Notes: a model not told the origin generated them from the letters alone. DNA of 64,000 nt from Acinetobacter amyesii (GCF_002018365.1 NZ_MVKX01000005.1:1-64000); one strand, 5' to 3'. Numbered from the stretch's first letter, positions 18,499 through 28,450 are shown. Numbers and translations are program-made.

Positions 18499-19455
18499 TT
18501 ATTGAATTGAAACTTGTTCTAAAAGCTTAGAGGCTTCAAGATCTGACAACCCAATACGATGAGATACCACCGCTGCAAACACCGCTTGCACATCGTCAGG
18601 ATTCACATAATTTCGCTGCTCAATCAGCGCATAGGCTTGCGCAGCTTTCTTTAAGGCTAAAACACCACGCGTAGAAAGACCATGTCTCCCTTTACGTGTT
18701 TCAGCAGCAAGATCCAAAATGTAATCCATTAAACGATCACTCAGATGTATCTGCTCAACAAAGCCTTGCAGTTGTAAAATTTCTGATTCATTAAAGATAT
18801 GTGCTAATGCCGCAATCAGATCATGGCGTGAAGTTTGTTGGAGCAATAATTTCTCTGCCTGACGCGACGGATAACCTAAAGACAAGCGCATTAAAAAACG
18901 GTCTAGCTGGGACTCAGGTAAGGCATACGTACCGCTTTGAAATAAGGGATTTTGTGTCGCAATCACCCAAAACGGTTGCGGCAAAGCATAACGCACACCA
19001 TCAACCGTCACGTAGCCCTCTTCCATCGCTTCCAATAAGGCACTTTGGGTCTTTGGACTACAACGGTTGATTTCATCTGCCAATAATATTTGGGTAAAAA
19101 TCGGCCCAGAGTTAAACTCAAAATGATGTTCTTTTTGATTAAACATATTTACCCCAATCACATCGCTGGCCAGCATGTCATTGGTAAATTGAATCCGTTG
19201 AAACTTTAAACCCGCCAAATGTGACAAGGCGCTAGATAATGTCGTTTTTCCTAAACCGGGTAAGTCTTCAAATAACACATGCCCGCCTGCCAATAGACAA
19301 GCTAAAGCCAATTTGGTTTGCTGATTTTTAGCCAAAATAATTTGGTTAATTTGTTCGAGGAAAGTATTTATTTTCGGGTAAAAAGGCGCAAGGCTCTGCT
19401 CACTTAAAAGCGTTGATGTATTATTTTGTTGGCTTTTCTCTGATCCCCAAAACAC
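18499..19455 (-). CDS. MoxR-family AAA+ ATPase
   Basis: 318 residues. Walker A is PGLGKTT (66-72), Walker B is ILLADEINR, sensor 1 is ATQNP, and the C-terminal lid carries the GLSTRGVLALKKAAQAYAL stretch typical of MoxR/RavA-like chaperone ATPases. The protein is cytosolic. It probably remodels or activates the DUF58 and transglutaminase partners encoded downstream. It is first in the operon, about 170 bases from a terminator that closes the cstA-ybdD unit. Confidence 0.93.
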   Translation of the reverse strand: MFWGSEKSQQNNTSTLLSEQSLAPFYPKINTFLEQINQIILAKNQQTKLALACLLAGGHVLFEDLPGLGKTTLSSALSHLAGLKFQRIQFTNDMLASDVIGVNMFNQKEHHFEFNSGPIFTQILLADEINRCSPKTQSALLEAMEEGYVTVDGVRYALPQPFWVIATQNPLFQSGTYALPESQLDRFLMRLSLGYPSRQAEKLLLQQTSRHDLIAALAHIFNESEILQLQGFVEQIHLSDRLMDYILDLAAETRKGRHGLSTRGVLALKKAAQAYALIEQRNYVNPDDVQAVFAAVVSHRIGLSDLEASKLLEQVSIQ

Positions 19456-19628
19456 CTTTTATTCCCCAATAAAAAAGTTAAATGAATGACTAACATACAG
19501 GGTTTTATTTAAAAATACAGTGTTTATCTCCAAGCCATACCCAGTTCAATACTTTAAATACATACGCTTGATATTTATTGAGTATACAAAAACGTTGTTT
19601 TTGCTTCGACTGATCAAAATTTTGCAAT

Positions 19629-19656
19629 AAAAAAGCGTCCCGAAGAACGCTTTTTT
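19629..19656. terminator. Terminator after cstA-ybdD
   Basis: 10-bp stem AAAAAAGCGT/ACGCTTTTTT with an eight-base loop. Symmetric A/T flanks would let it work in both directions. Confidence 0.85.
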
Positions 19657-19683
19657 CTTAGATTTTTAGCTCGAGTCAAAGCA

Positions 19684-19986
19684 TTAGCAAGGACACTTCT
19701 TCATGTCACCACCAGCTGATGGATAACGTGCATCTACACAGTGACGATAAAATGTTTTTGCATCCATCGCTTCCAAATCAGGATGATGTTTTGCCATATG
19801 TTCCAAATAATTTTGGTAATCTGGCACACCCACCATCAGGCGGAAGCTTTGCTGTAAACGTTGCCACAACGTCGCAATACGTGACCAATTTTTCGGGTTC
19901 AGAATTAGATCCTTCTGCGACATAATGGTCATTTTAATGATTTTATAAATCACCGTTTTTCCACTTTTTGCAAACTTCAGGTTCAT
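19684..19986 (-). CDS. YbdD/YjiX family small protein (DUF466)
   Basis: 100 residues. The core WQRLQQSFRLMVGVPDYQNY (41-60), then HHPDLEAMD, and the C-terminal AGGDMKKCPC match the YbdD/YjiX family, small proteins made next to CstA-type pyruvate/peptide transporters and thought to be needed for transport. E. coli homologues are about 65-67 residues, so this one carries about 20 extra N-terminal residues, unless translation begins at MTIMSQ or MSQKDL. AGGGGAAT precedes the upstream ATG pair, supporting the long form. It starts 13 bases after cstA. Confidence 0.85.
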   Translation of the reverse strand: MNLKFAKSGKTVIYKIIKMTIMSQKDLILNPKNWSRIATLWQRLQQSFRLMVGVPDYQNYLEHMAKHHPDLEAMDAKTFYRHCVDARYPSAGGDMKKCPC

Positions 19987-19999
19987 TCATATTCCCCTA

Positions 20000-22102
20000 T
20001 TAATGTGCTGAATTTGACGGATTAATTTCAGCTGGGTCACGGTAAATCGCTTCTGCTTCATTCACCGATGGATTTGGATTTGCCAAGGCACGACGCACCA
20101 CACCAATCGCTGCAAATAACATCACAAATGCCACGATCATAAAGAATGCACAAAGACCGGCATTGATTTGATTCGACAATGCAACCGTATGCATTTCAGC
20201 CATAGTTTTTGCAGGTGCCAACAATTCATTTTTCGCAATTGCGGCATTAAAACGATCTGCTTGAGCCAAGAAACCAATCTTTGGATTTTCGTGGAAAATC
20301 TTCTGCCAACCAGCGGTCATGGAAGTAATAAACAAGAATACAGTTGGGATAATCGTTACCCAAACATACTTTTGTTTTTTCATCTTGAATAAAATCACTG
20401 TACCCAAAATCAATGCCATCGCAGCAAGAATTTGGTTACCAATACCAAATAGCGGCCATAAGCTATTAATACCGCCAAGTGGGTCAACCACACCTTGGTA
20501 AACGAAGAAACCCCAACCTGCGACAGCCACCGCTGTACCTAACAGATTTCCGAAGAAATTATGTGAGTTTTTAACTGCAGGAACTACGATACCCACTGTA
20601 TCTTGCACCATGAAACGACATGCACGCGTACCTGCATCCACAGCAGTTAAAATGAAGAGTGCTTCGAATAAAATCGCAAAGTGATACCAGAACGCCATCA
20701 TTGAACGGTTATTGAAAATTTCCGTAATAATGTGAGCCATACCAATCGCAAATGTTGGCGCACCACCTGTACGAGACAGAATCGAGTTTTCACCCACTTC
20801 TTGTGCAAGTAGGGTCAATGCTTCAGGTGTCACCACGAAGCCTAATGTACGTACTGCTTCCGCAGCAGATTCAACTGTTGTACCAATCACAGCTGCTGGT
20901 GCATTAATCGCAAAATACACACCAGGCTCAAGAATCGTTGCACAGACCAAAGCCATGATCGCAACAAAAGACTCCATCAACATGCCGCCATAACCGATCA
21001 TGCGAATATCTTTTTCATTATTCACAAGTTTCGGTGTCGTTCCTGAAGAAACGAGGGCATGGAAACCTGAAATTGCACCACAGGCAATGGTAATAAACAA
21101 GAATGGGAACATTGAGCCTGCAAATACAGGACCCGTACCATCAATAAAATGCGTTACCGCTGGCATTTTCATTTCAGGCAATGCAAACATGATCCCGATT
21201 GCCAAACCTGCAATAACACCAATTTTCAAGAAAGTAGATAGGTAATCACGTGGAGCAAGCAGCAACCAAACGGGTAATACTGATGCTACGAAACCATAAC
21301 CAATCAACCACCAAGTTAGTTCAGTACCAGAAAGTGTAAAGAATGGCCCCCAGTATGGATGCTGTGCAATGTCACCACCATAGATAATCCCTGCCATCAT
21401 CAGTACAAAACCAATGATCGACACTTCTGCAATTTTACCCGGACGGATAAAGCGCATGTAGATACCCATGAAAATCGCAATCGGTACAGTGGCCGCGATA
21501 CTGAAGACACCCCACGGACTGTTGGTCAACGCTTTTACAACCACCAAAGCCAGTACCGCTAGAATGATGATCATCACACCTAGTGCGCCAAGCATCACGA
21601 TGATTCCGGCAAAAGAACCCAGTTCTTGTTTTGCCATTTCACCGAGTGAACGACCATCACGACGCGTCGAGATGAATAAGACTAAAAAGTCTTGAACCGC
21701 ACCTGCGAGAACAACACCCACCAAGAGCCAAATAGTTCCCGGCAAATAACCCATTTGCGCAGCAAGGATCGGTCCGACTAATGGGCCTGCACCTGCAATC
21801 GCAGCAAAGTGGTGACCAAATAGAACGCTTTTATTGGTCGGTACATAATCCAAGCCGTCAGCTAAGCGATGGGCAGGCGTTAAACGTCGCTCATTCAGTT
21901 CAAAGACTTTATTGGCAATAAATAAACTATAAAAACGATATGCAATGCTATACACACAGATTGCTGCAAGGATCAGCCACACTGCATTGACATGCTCGCC
22001 TCGACTGAGTGCTAGTATGCCGAATGAAACGGCACCTAGAATGGCTACAAACAGCCAGATAATCTTTGAAGCCATTCCTGACTTCGGTTGAATGGTTTCC
22101 AT
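20000..22102 (-). CDS. cstA: Carbon starvation protein CstA (pyruvate/peptide transporter)
   Basis: 700 residues, about 16-18 membrane helices. GHHFAAIAGAGPLVGPILAA near 95-114 and DFLVLFISTRRDGRSLGEMA near 139-158 are CstA family signatures. E. coli CstA and BtsT import peptides and pyruvate. GAGGGATTGAG precedes the ATG. It is followed by ybdD in the usual pairing and by a terminator. Here it probably serves scavenging of pyruvate or small peptides; CstA and BtsT specificities cannot be told apart by eye. Confidence 0.92.
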   Translation of the reverse strand: METIQPKSGMASKIIWLFVAILGAVSFGILALSRGEHVNAVWLILAAICVYSIAYRFYSLFIANKVFELNERRLTPAHRLADGLDYVPTNKSVLFGHHFAAIAGAGPLVGPILAAQMGYLPGTIWLLVGVVLAGAVQDFLVLFISTRRDGRSLGEMAKQELGSFAGIIVMLGALGVMIIILAVLALVVVKALTNSPWGVFSIAATVPIAIFMGIYMRFIRPGKIAEVSIIGFVLMMAGIIYGGDIAQHPYWGPFFTLSGTELTWWLIGYGFVASVLPVWLLLAPRDYLSTFLKIGVIAGLAIGIMFALPEMKMPAVTHFIDGTGPVFAGSMFPFLFITIACGAISGFHALVSSGTTPKLVNNEKDIRMIGYGGMLMESFVAIMALVCATILEPGVYFAINAPAAVIGTTVESAAEAVRTLGFVVTPEALTLLAQEVGENSILSRTGGAPTFAIGMAHIITEIFNNRSMMAFWYHFAILFEALFILTAVDAGTRACRFMVQDTVGIVVPAVKNSHNFFGNLLGTAVAVAGWGFFVYQGVVDPLGGINSLWPLFGIGNQILAAMALILGTVILFKMKKQKYVWVTIIPTVFLFITSMTAGWQKIFHENPKIGFLAQADRFNAAIAKNELLAPAKTMAEMHTVALSNQINAGLCAFFMIVAFVMLFAAIGVVRRALANPNPSVNEAEAIYRDPAEINPSNSAH

Positions 22103-22242
22103 CTCAATCCCTCATAAATGTTGAAATAAATCAGCTTGATTTTTCTTGTTCGAGGTACTGCTGTTTCTTCCCTTGAAACTCTACTCCTGTTATGGGCTTT
22201 TTCATCTAATACTTTGGCATAAAAATTTAAACCAATAGGTAT

Positions 22243-22272
22243 AAAAAAAGGGATGAATCACTTCATCCCTTT
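22243..22272 (-). terminator. Intrinsic terminator after efp
   Basis: 11-bp stem AAAGGGATGAA/TTCATCCCTTT with a four-base loop, followed on the minus strand by a U-run. Confidence 0.88.
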
Positions 22273-22296
22273 CGATAATAGTCTATTTTTAAACCA

Positions 22297-22866
22297 TTAT
22301 GCACGTTCTAAATAGTCACCAGTACGAGTGTCTACACGAACGCTTTCTTCTTGCTGTACGAATAATGGAACACGTACAACTGCACCAGTTTCAAGCTTAG
22401 CAGGTTTACCGCCACCGCCTGAAGTATCACCACGTACACCTGGATCAGTTTCAACGATTTTTAATACAACGAAGTTTGGCGCGCTCACAGTTAAAGGAAC
22501 ACCATTCCATAACATGATTGTGCAAAGTTCGTTAGAGTCGTCTTTCAACCATTTTGCAGCGTCGCCCATTGCAACTTTGTCTGCAGTGATTTGTTCGAAA
22601 GATTCTGGGTCCATGAAGTTCCACATTTCGCCATCGTTATACAAGTAGTTCATTTCTACTTCTTGGATGTCAGCAGCTTCTAGTGAATCACCAGATTTGA
22701 AAGTTTTTTCTAAAACTTTACCAGTTTTAAGGTTACGTAATTTTACGCGGTTAAAAGCTTGGCCTTTACCTGGTTTTACGTATTCGTTTTCCATGATTGA
22801 ACATGGGTTACCGTCAAGCATGACCTTAAGGCCTGACTTGAAATCATTCGTAGAATAATAGGCCAT
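22297..22866 (-). CDS. efp: Elongation factor P
   Basis: 189 residues, the standard EF-P length. It rescues ribosomes stalled at polyproline. The N-terminal KOW-like domain ends in the exposed loop KPGKGQAF with Lys34, the residue beta-lysylated by the EpmA/EpmB/EpmC route. Two OB domains follow, ending at GDYLERA. The EpmB enzyme is encoded divergently 388 bases away, agreeing with a lysine-type rather than arginine-type modification. EpmA is not in this window. Confidence 0.97.
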   Translation of the reverse strand: MAYYSTNDFKSGLKVMLDGNPCSIMENEYVKPGKGQAFNRVKLRNLKTGKVLEKTFKSGDSLEAADIQEVEMNYLYNDGEMWNFMDPESFEQITADKVAMGDAAKWLKDDSNELCTIMLWNGVPLTVSAPNFVVLKIVETDPGVRGDTSGGGGKPAKLETGAVVRVPLFVQQEESVRVDTRTGDYLERA

Positions 22867-23254
22867 GACTGGCTCACTCCAAACTTACTAACTTTAATCT
22901 ATAGATGCTATGGGCTGTAACATGTCATTTAGCAAGTACTGACTGTAACATTGGCTGCCACATGCACATTAATGTGATATTGCGTATTCTAAATGACCAA
23001 TGCACCATGTCGCAACGAAAAAATCCCCATTAAAGGGGTCAAGCTGCTTAACTTACACTCAGACATTAAAGAACTTTGTTTATACAATGCCCACAAACAG
23101 GTAAAATTGCTGTTTACTGAAACTTAATAAATGTTTCGTAGGCTTCATCCGTTGTAAGCTTTATCGGAATTATTTCAGCTTACACTTCAAAGTTCGACGC
23201 ATTAATTTCAGCAATATTCCCCACTCACCTTTCTGCATTTTTTAAACATTCGGC
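22867..23254. other. Divergent region efp / epmB with hairpins
   Basis: 388 bases without a recognised gene. It holds an 8-bp inverted repeat TGTAAGCT (23153-23160) / AGCTTACA (23177-23184). On the minus strand a CCCC/GGGG hairpin followed by six T lies at about 23021-23041, so a short minus-strand transcript could end there. No long frame is present. Confidence 0.5.
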
Positions 23255-24271
23255 ATGATAAACTATTTATTTCAAGAGCAAAACTGGCAAACTCAATTGA
23301 GTGATTTGATTACAAATCCTCAAGAATTACTCGATGTATTAGAACTTTCGCATGATCAGTTATTATCGGGTGCTCAGTTCGCAGCAGATGAGTTTCGCCT
23401 ACGCGTGCCGCGCGCTTTTGTCGAAAAAATGAAAAAAGGTAATCCGCTCGATCCGCTTTTACTCCAAGTCTTACCGCATCATTTAGAACTTGAAGAACAC
23501 GCCGGTTTTGTTACCGACCCATTAGGTGAAGAACAGGCCAACCAACAGCCTGGTGTATTACATAAGTACAAGTCCCGTTTTTTACTGACTTTAACCGGTG
23601 CCTGCGCGGTCCATTGCCGTTATTGTTTCCGCCGACATTTTCCCTACCAAGAAAACCTACCTAAAAATGACGATTGGGCAAACATTAAGCAATATATCGA
23701 ACAACAACCCGATATTAATGAAGTGATTTTAAGTGGTGGAGACCCGCTCACACTATCAAATCGTAAACTTCAAGTGTGGATTGAACGTTTATCGACTTTA
23801 CCACAAATTAAATTTTTGAGAATTCATTCACGAGTTCCTATCGTAATCCCCAACCGTGTCGATGAAGAGCTAGTTTCTATTTTAAAAAACAGTAGGCTAC
23901 GCATTATTCTAGTGGTACACTCAAATCATGCATCAGAGCTAGATGACTTCACGTGTAGCCAGCTACAACAGCTTGTCAAACAAGGAATCACCGTGCTGAA
24001 CCAAGCAGTCTTATTAAAAGGGGTTAATGATTCTGCAGATGTATTGGTCGATTTAAGTTACCGCTTATTCGACGCAGGTGTAATGCCATATTATTTACAT
24101 GTTCTGGATAAAGTAAAAGGTGCTCATCATTTTGATACACCAGCTCAGAATATTGATTTAATTTATAAAAAAGTTTTAGAGAACCTACCAGGTTATTTGG
24201 TTCCTAAACTTGTACGGGAAATAGCGGGCGAAAAAAACAAGACACCGCTTTTTGGGGCTTCAACTTTTTGA
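23255..24271 (+). CDS. epmB: EF-P beta-lysylation protein EpmB (lysine 2,3-aminomutase-like)
   Basis: 338 residues. The radical-SAM cluster ligands are Cys117, Cys121 and Cys124 in CAVHCRYC, followed by FRRHFPYQ as in EpmB/KamA. ILSGGDPLTLSNRKL near 163 binds SAM, and HSRVPIVIPNRV lies near 189-200. EpmB converts (S)-lysine to (R)-beta-lysine for attachment to EF-P Lys34. The length fits EpmB rather than the longer clostridial aminomutase. No strong ribosome site is visible before the ATG. Confidence 0.92.
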   Translation: MINYLFQEQNWQTQLSDLITNPQELLDVLELSHDQLLSGAQFAADEFRLRVPRAFVEKMKKGNPLDPLLLQVLPHHLELEEHAGFVTDPLGEEQANQQPGVLHKYKSRFLLTLTGACAVHCRYCFRRHFPYQENLPKNDDWANIKQYIEQQPDINEVILSGGDPLTLSNRKLQVWIERLSTLPQIKFLRIHSRVPIVIPNRVDEELVSILKNSRLRIILVVHSNHASELDDFTCSQLQQLVKQGITVLNQAVLLKGVNDSADVLVDLSYRLFDAGVMPYYLHVLDKVKGAHHFDTPAQNIDLIYKKVLENLPGYLVPKLVREIAGEKNKTPLFGASTF

Positions 24272-24285
24272 GTTAAATAATAAAG

Positions 24286-26031
24286 ATGACCACGCATACT
24301 TCAGATACGTTTTACAATCCGACTGAATTAAAGCTGGATAAATTAAGCTTTTGTCCGACCAATGCTAAAGGTCTGCAAGAGTGGTTAAACGGTATTTCAA
24401 TTTTACAATTGGGTACCTCATCTAAAGCTTTATTCAATGCCTTACTTGAAATCTCCGAGCTGAAATGCCAAGAGATGCTACGTTTTGATTTGGTTCAAAT
24501 TTTACATCCGACTATGGAAAGTGTGCTCACGAGCTTAGAAAAACACTTTACCAATCAAAGCCTCATTACCACGGATCGTAATGACCAAATCATTGAATTG
24601 GCGATGCTTTTACGCAGTCACTTTGCCAAAATCTATATTGATATTGCCAAGCGATGTAATCAGCAGCTTAATCAACAAAAATTTTCGATCTTTTCATTCG
24701 GCCATAAAAAAAGCTTACAAACTGCTCGAATTGCGTCGATTTACTATGCGATACAACAACTGACATTGTTGTTGTATCAACAACACATGTTGTATGCCAC
24801 ACCGACGGCAGGTCAATGGATTGCAGCACATCAATTGATTGAATGTGCCATTGAACACAATTTCTATCAAAGTAATGTCAATCAATTACTCGGTACCCAG
24901 CATCAAATTGCAAATATTGCCCAAGCTTATGCACAATTGATCTTGTTAGATATTTTCAATAATCATCAGATTCGCCCTGCTGAAATCCAAGGCTTGTATT
25001 TATGTAGCTTTGACTGGGCAAAATTGGTTCAAATCCTACCGAAAGAAACCACACTTTCACGCTATATTGTAGATACGAAAAAAGATCACCCACCGATTTA
25101 TAACTCGAAACAAGATCGGTCGTATCAAGCCAATGTGTACATTTCAACGCAAAACTTGCTCGATCATTTGACCGAAACGCAAACTAAGAATGCCAATTAT
25201 CTGTCTAAAAATGAAAAGCTATTCTTAACACCAGCGCTATATTTCCATATTCATAATATTTTGACCAACAACACTGAACGTCGTCATGAACGTTATGAAT
25301 ATTCTGCGCAAATTAATATTTGCTTTAGCTTAATGGTGGCGCATTTCTATCTCTCTAAAGGTAAAAACTTCCACGAAACTTTAGATTTAGAAGGCAATTA
25401 TCAATTCCACAATGAAGCGTCTTTTGTCAATTCGCATGATTCAAATATGCCAACAGGCATGACCAATGCGAAAGCGCTAGATCGTGAAGCGAAACAGATT
25501 CATACCGCTGACGTTTTAGATATTAGTGTGAATGGTTATCGCATTAAATGGACTGGTCCTACCCCAGCCAATTTAAAAACCGGCGAATTTATTTTGATTC
25601 AAGAAAATGCTCAAAGCCAATGGCGTGGCGGTGTTGTTCGTTGGATCAAACAATCGACAGAAAAAAGTTTGGAATTGGGTCTCGAAGTACTGGCTCAAGA
25701 TTTGTATCCATGTTCAGCCCATATTCGTACCGACCGCAATACAACAAATCATCAACCTGCTTTATTGGTACAGACCACACAACTTGATCAAGTGTCTACG
25801 ACCTTAATTTTACCTGGGGCAAATCTCTTCCGAGAGAAACAAACGATCCACCTGCGCTTAGGCAAAGAAGACATCAAAGTCTATCTCACCAAAGCGCAGT
25901 TGGTGACGCAAAGCTTTATTCGCTTTGAATATGAATTATTGAATGAAGAGCAAGAAAATGTCGTTAAAGACTATATTGCGAAACAGAGCAATGAGATCAA
26001 AAATAACGACTTATGGGAAGCATTAAAGTGA
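24286..26031 (+). CDS. Unrecognised protein with C-terminal PilZ-like motif
   Basis: 581 residues, soluble, no signal peptide. The N-terminal 330 residues are helical and match nothing I know. The C-terminal part carries both PilZ c-di-GMP motifs: RRHER (332-336), which fits RxxxR, and DISVNG (412-417), which fits [DN]xSxxG, followed by beta-strand-like sequence RGGVVRWI. The two motifs are about 75 residues apart, against 20-30 in typical PilZ domains, so the domain appears split by an insert. It is 15 bases downstream of epmB and overlaps the FimX-like gene, so the two probably work together. Function by inference: c-di-GMP receptor in pilus or surface behaviour. Confidence 0.65.
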   Translation: MTTHTSDTFYNPTELKLDKLSFCPTNAKGLQEWLNGISILQLGTSSKALFNALLEISELKCQEMLRFDLVQILHPTMESVLTSLEKHFTNQSLITTDRNDQIIELAMLLRSHFAKIYIDIAKRCNQQLNQQKFSIFSFGHKKSLQTARIASIYYAIQQLTLLLYQQHMLYATPTAGQWIAAHQLIECAIEHNFYQSNVNQLLGTQHQIANIAQAYAQLILLDIFNNHQIRPAEIQGLYLCSFDWAKLVQILPKETTLSRYIVDTKKDHPPIYNSKQDRSYQANVYISTQNLLDHLTETQTKNANYLSKNEKLFLTPALYFHIHNILTNNTERRHERYEYSAQINICFSLMVAHFYLSKGKNFHETLDLEGNYQFHNEASFVNSHDSNMPTGMTNAKALDREAKQIHTADVLDISVNGYRIKWTGPTPANLKTGEFILIQENAQSQWRGGVVRWIKQSTEKSLELGLEVLAQDLYPCSAHIRTDRNTTNHQPALLVQTTQLDQVSTTLILPGANLFREKQTIHLRLGKEDIKVYLTKAQLVTQSFIRFEYELLNEEQENVVKDYIAKQSNEIKNNDLWEALK

Positions 26032-28142
26032 GAAATCCATTACTATCCAAAAAACTAAAACGTACGGAAACTCGATTACTCATTATTGATGATAATCAAA
26101 TACGTTTTAACCAGATACGTGATTTATTGACAGACAGCGAACATCAAGTTCATGCCATATTACTTGATGATTTACAAAATTTCGAAAAACAGCTGAATCT
26201 CAATTGGGACTTGATCATTTTTGGACGTGCTTATGATTTAAAATATGAACAAGCTTTAAGTTTAGTTCAACTGTCGAGCCAACCCAATTTACCTATAATT
26301 TTACTTAAACCCGAAGACTATCAAGCAGAACAATATGCAAATTTAGTCAAAAAAGGGATTTATGACATCGTCGATATTGCTGAACCTGAAAGTTTCTATT
26401 TTGGTTTAATTCGCGCTTTGTCCTTTAGTCGCTTACAACAATCACAACAACATTTAATGGAAGAGCTTGAAACGGCTCAAATCCAAACACAGTCTTTAGT
26501 TGAAGATAGTCGAAAAGCGGTTGCCGTGATTCAAGAAGGTATTCATATTCAAGCCAATGCTGAATATCTCACTTTATTTGGTTTAAAAAATGAAGACGAT
26601 GTAATCGGTCTGCCCCTGCTCGATCTATTACAACCTGCTGACCTCAATGACTTTAAACAACGCTTTAAAAAAATCAGTCAAGGACAGCTCGACTTAGGAC
26701 GTTTTGATCTTGATTCACAAAATATCGCAGTGGCTGGGCAAAACCCACTAAAACTCGAATTTATTGCTGCGGCTGAAGAAGATGCGTTACAGCTCGCAAT
26801 TGAAATTGGCAGTCAAAACAGCAATGCTGTTAACAACGCGCCAGTTGAAGCCAGCCCACAAAAACCAAAAGCATTTCAACAACTCAACCGTACAATCGGC
26901 CAACAACCTGCCAATGTAAATGCATTAGTGCTATTTACGTTGGCTTCTTGCTCAGATGCGATTTTTCAAAAAGATTGGAATACCTATAAGAGCTATTTCA
27001 CCAATATTAAAGACTTCTTGAAAGATCAGACTCATGCTCCATTATTTAGTTTAGACAATGGTGCAATGGTTGCCTTATTCCAAGCAGATAATCAGCTCAA
27101 ACTTGAGTCTAAATTGATTGGTCTTAACACTCTGAGCAAACCTCAATTACTCAGTGTAAATAATGAAACTTATCCATTAAATTTACGCATGGGATACAGT
27201 GTTTTAGACAGCGATATTCGTGATGAAGCACATTTTGAGACCTTTGTTGCAAAAGCCTTTAATACTGCGCTACCAACCAACCAACAAGCACCTGAAATCG
27301 ACTTAACGATTCCATTAGAAATTGATATTCCAAGTTTGGATTTTGGTACACCAGAAGCGCAAATTGCGCCGATTGTCGTTAGCGATGAAGCTCCTGTTAT
27401 CAAAGCGCTTCGCAACTGCTTAGAACGCGGTGAAATTCATCTTAAATATCAACAACTGTATGATAAAGAAGATTCTCATCTTTATACTTATGAAGTAACC
27501 AGCGGCTTTATTTTTGAAAATAAATGGAAAGATATCGCCCAACTGCGTGAGTTAGCTGAAGACTCAGAGCTATCCATTAAATTGGATCGTTGGATCTTGG
27601 TTGAATCGTGTAAACAGCTACACAACTTCATCACTCAGTTCCCTGAAGCGAAATTAATCGTTAACCTGAACAAAGAAGTGCTATATAACGACCGCACCTT
27701 CCCTGAGTTTATTTCGAAACTGATTACGATTATTCGTAGTAAATTGAAAAATCCGCTAATTTTACAATTTGCCGAAGAAGACATTCAGCTCAATATCGAT
27801 GCCGCTCAAAAAGCATTTGTAGAACTTCGTAAAAATGGTGCCGAACTGGCTTTACGCAATTTTGGTCATTCGATGTTTAGTGAATCATTATTACGTCAAA
27901 TGGATGTTCACTGCTTAACATTAGATTCAAGTTTGACCAAAATGCTTGCAAACGATAAGTCGTGCCAAGAGCTCCAAGAAAAAATTACCACTTATCATGA
28001 AATCAAAACTGTTGAAATCATGCTACGTGAATTAAATGACATGACCCTATTTGCCAATGCTTGGAATGTCGAAGCTCGTTTTATTCAAGGCGATTATTTC
28101 CAGAAGAAACTCGACCATCTCATCGATGTTCAGGACCAATAA
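26028..28142 (+). CDS. FimX-like protein: degenerate REC-PAS-GGDEF-EAL
   Basis: 704 residues from GTG 26028, whose GTGA overlaps the upstream stop; an ATG at 26013 would add five residues. Order: receiver-like (about 13-130), PAS-like (155-255), GGDEF-like (295-420) and EAL-like (455-704). The receiver keeps LIIDDN, but the phospho-acceptor position reads LIIFGR with no Asp. No GGDEF motif exists. EAL is replaced by EVT, the catalytic DDFG by RNFG and the KxD region by LTLD. Architecture and degeneracy match FimX, a c-di-GMP receptor for type IV pilus assembly, so it should bind rather than make or cleave c-di-GMP. The pilus role is inferred. Confidence 0.7.
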   Translation: MRNPLLSKKLKRTETRLLIIDDNQIRFNQIRDLLTDSEHQVHAILLDDLQNFEKQLNLNWDLIIFGRAYDLKYEQALSLVQLSSQPNLPIILLKPEDYQAEQYANLVKKGIYDIVDIAEPESFYFGLIRALSFSRLQQSQQHLMEELETAQIQTQSLVEDSRKAVAVIQEGIHIQANAEYLTLFGLKNEDDVIGLPLLDLLQPADLNDFKQRFKKISQGQLDLGRFDLDSQNIAVAGQNPLKLEFIAAAEEDALQLAIEIGSQNSNAVNNAPVEASPQKPKAFQQLNRTIGQQPANVNALVLFTLASCSDAIFQKDWNTYKSYFTNIKDFLKDQTHAPLFSLDNGAMVALFQADNQLKLESKLIGLNTLSKPQLLSVNNETYPLNLRMGYSVLDSDIRDEAHFETFVAKAFNTALPTNQQAPEIDLTIPLEIDIPSLDFGTPEAQIAPIVVSDEAPVIKALRNCLERGEIHLKYQQLYDKEDSHLYTYEVTSGFIFENKWKDIAQLRELAEDSELSIKLDRWILVESCKQLHNFITQFPEAKLIVNLNKEVLYNDRTFPEFISKLITIIRSKLKNPLILQFAEEDIQLNIDAAQKAFVELRKNGAELALRNFGHSMFSESLLRQMDVHCLTLDSSLTKMLANDKSCQELQEKITTYHEIKTVEIMLRELNDMTLFANAWNVEARFIQGDYFQKKLDHLIDVQDQ

Positions 28143-28186
28143 GGTTCTGAACATTGCCGATTTAAGGTTTATCTTTTTATCGGCAC

Positions 28187-28216
28187 AAAAAAACGGGCAT
28201 AAAGCCCGTTTTTTCG
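28187..28216. terminator. Bidirectional terminator, fimX-like gene / rpmE
   Basis: Stem ACGGGC/GCCCGT with A and T runs on both flanks, between convergent genes. Confidence 0.88.
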
Positions 28217-28225
28217 TTTTGGATA

Positions 28226-28450
28226 TTAACGTTTGATAGAACGTGACATACCAGCAAAACGTTGTTTGAATTTGTCGATACGACCGCCAGTGTCAACGCT
28301 TTTCTGTTTACCAGTGTAGAATGGGTGGCAAGCAGAACATACGTCTAGGTAAATAGTTTCTTTACCAAGAGCTGAACGAGTTTCAATTACGTTACCGCAT
28401 GAACATGTAGCAACTAAAGTTTCATATTTTGGGTGAATATCGGCGCGCAT
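28226..28450 (-). CDS. rpmE: 50S ribosomal protein L31 (zinc-binding form)
   Basis: 74 residues. The zinc ligands are Cys16, Cys18 (TCSCGN), Cys38 and Cys41 ([11 protein letters not shown]), so this is the C+ form used under zinc sufficiency. MRADIHPKY at the N terminus and [16 protein letters not shown] are standard. It follows a long leader and ends just before a bidirectional terminator. Confidence 0.97.
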   Translation of the reverse strand: MRADIHPKYETLVATCSCGNVIETRSALGKETIYLDVCSACHPFYTGKQKSVDTGGRIDKFKQRFAGMSRSIKR

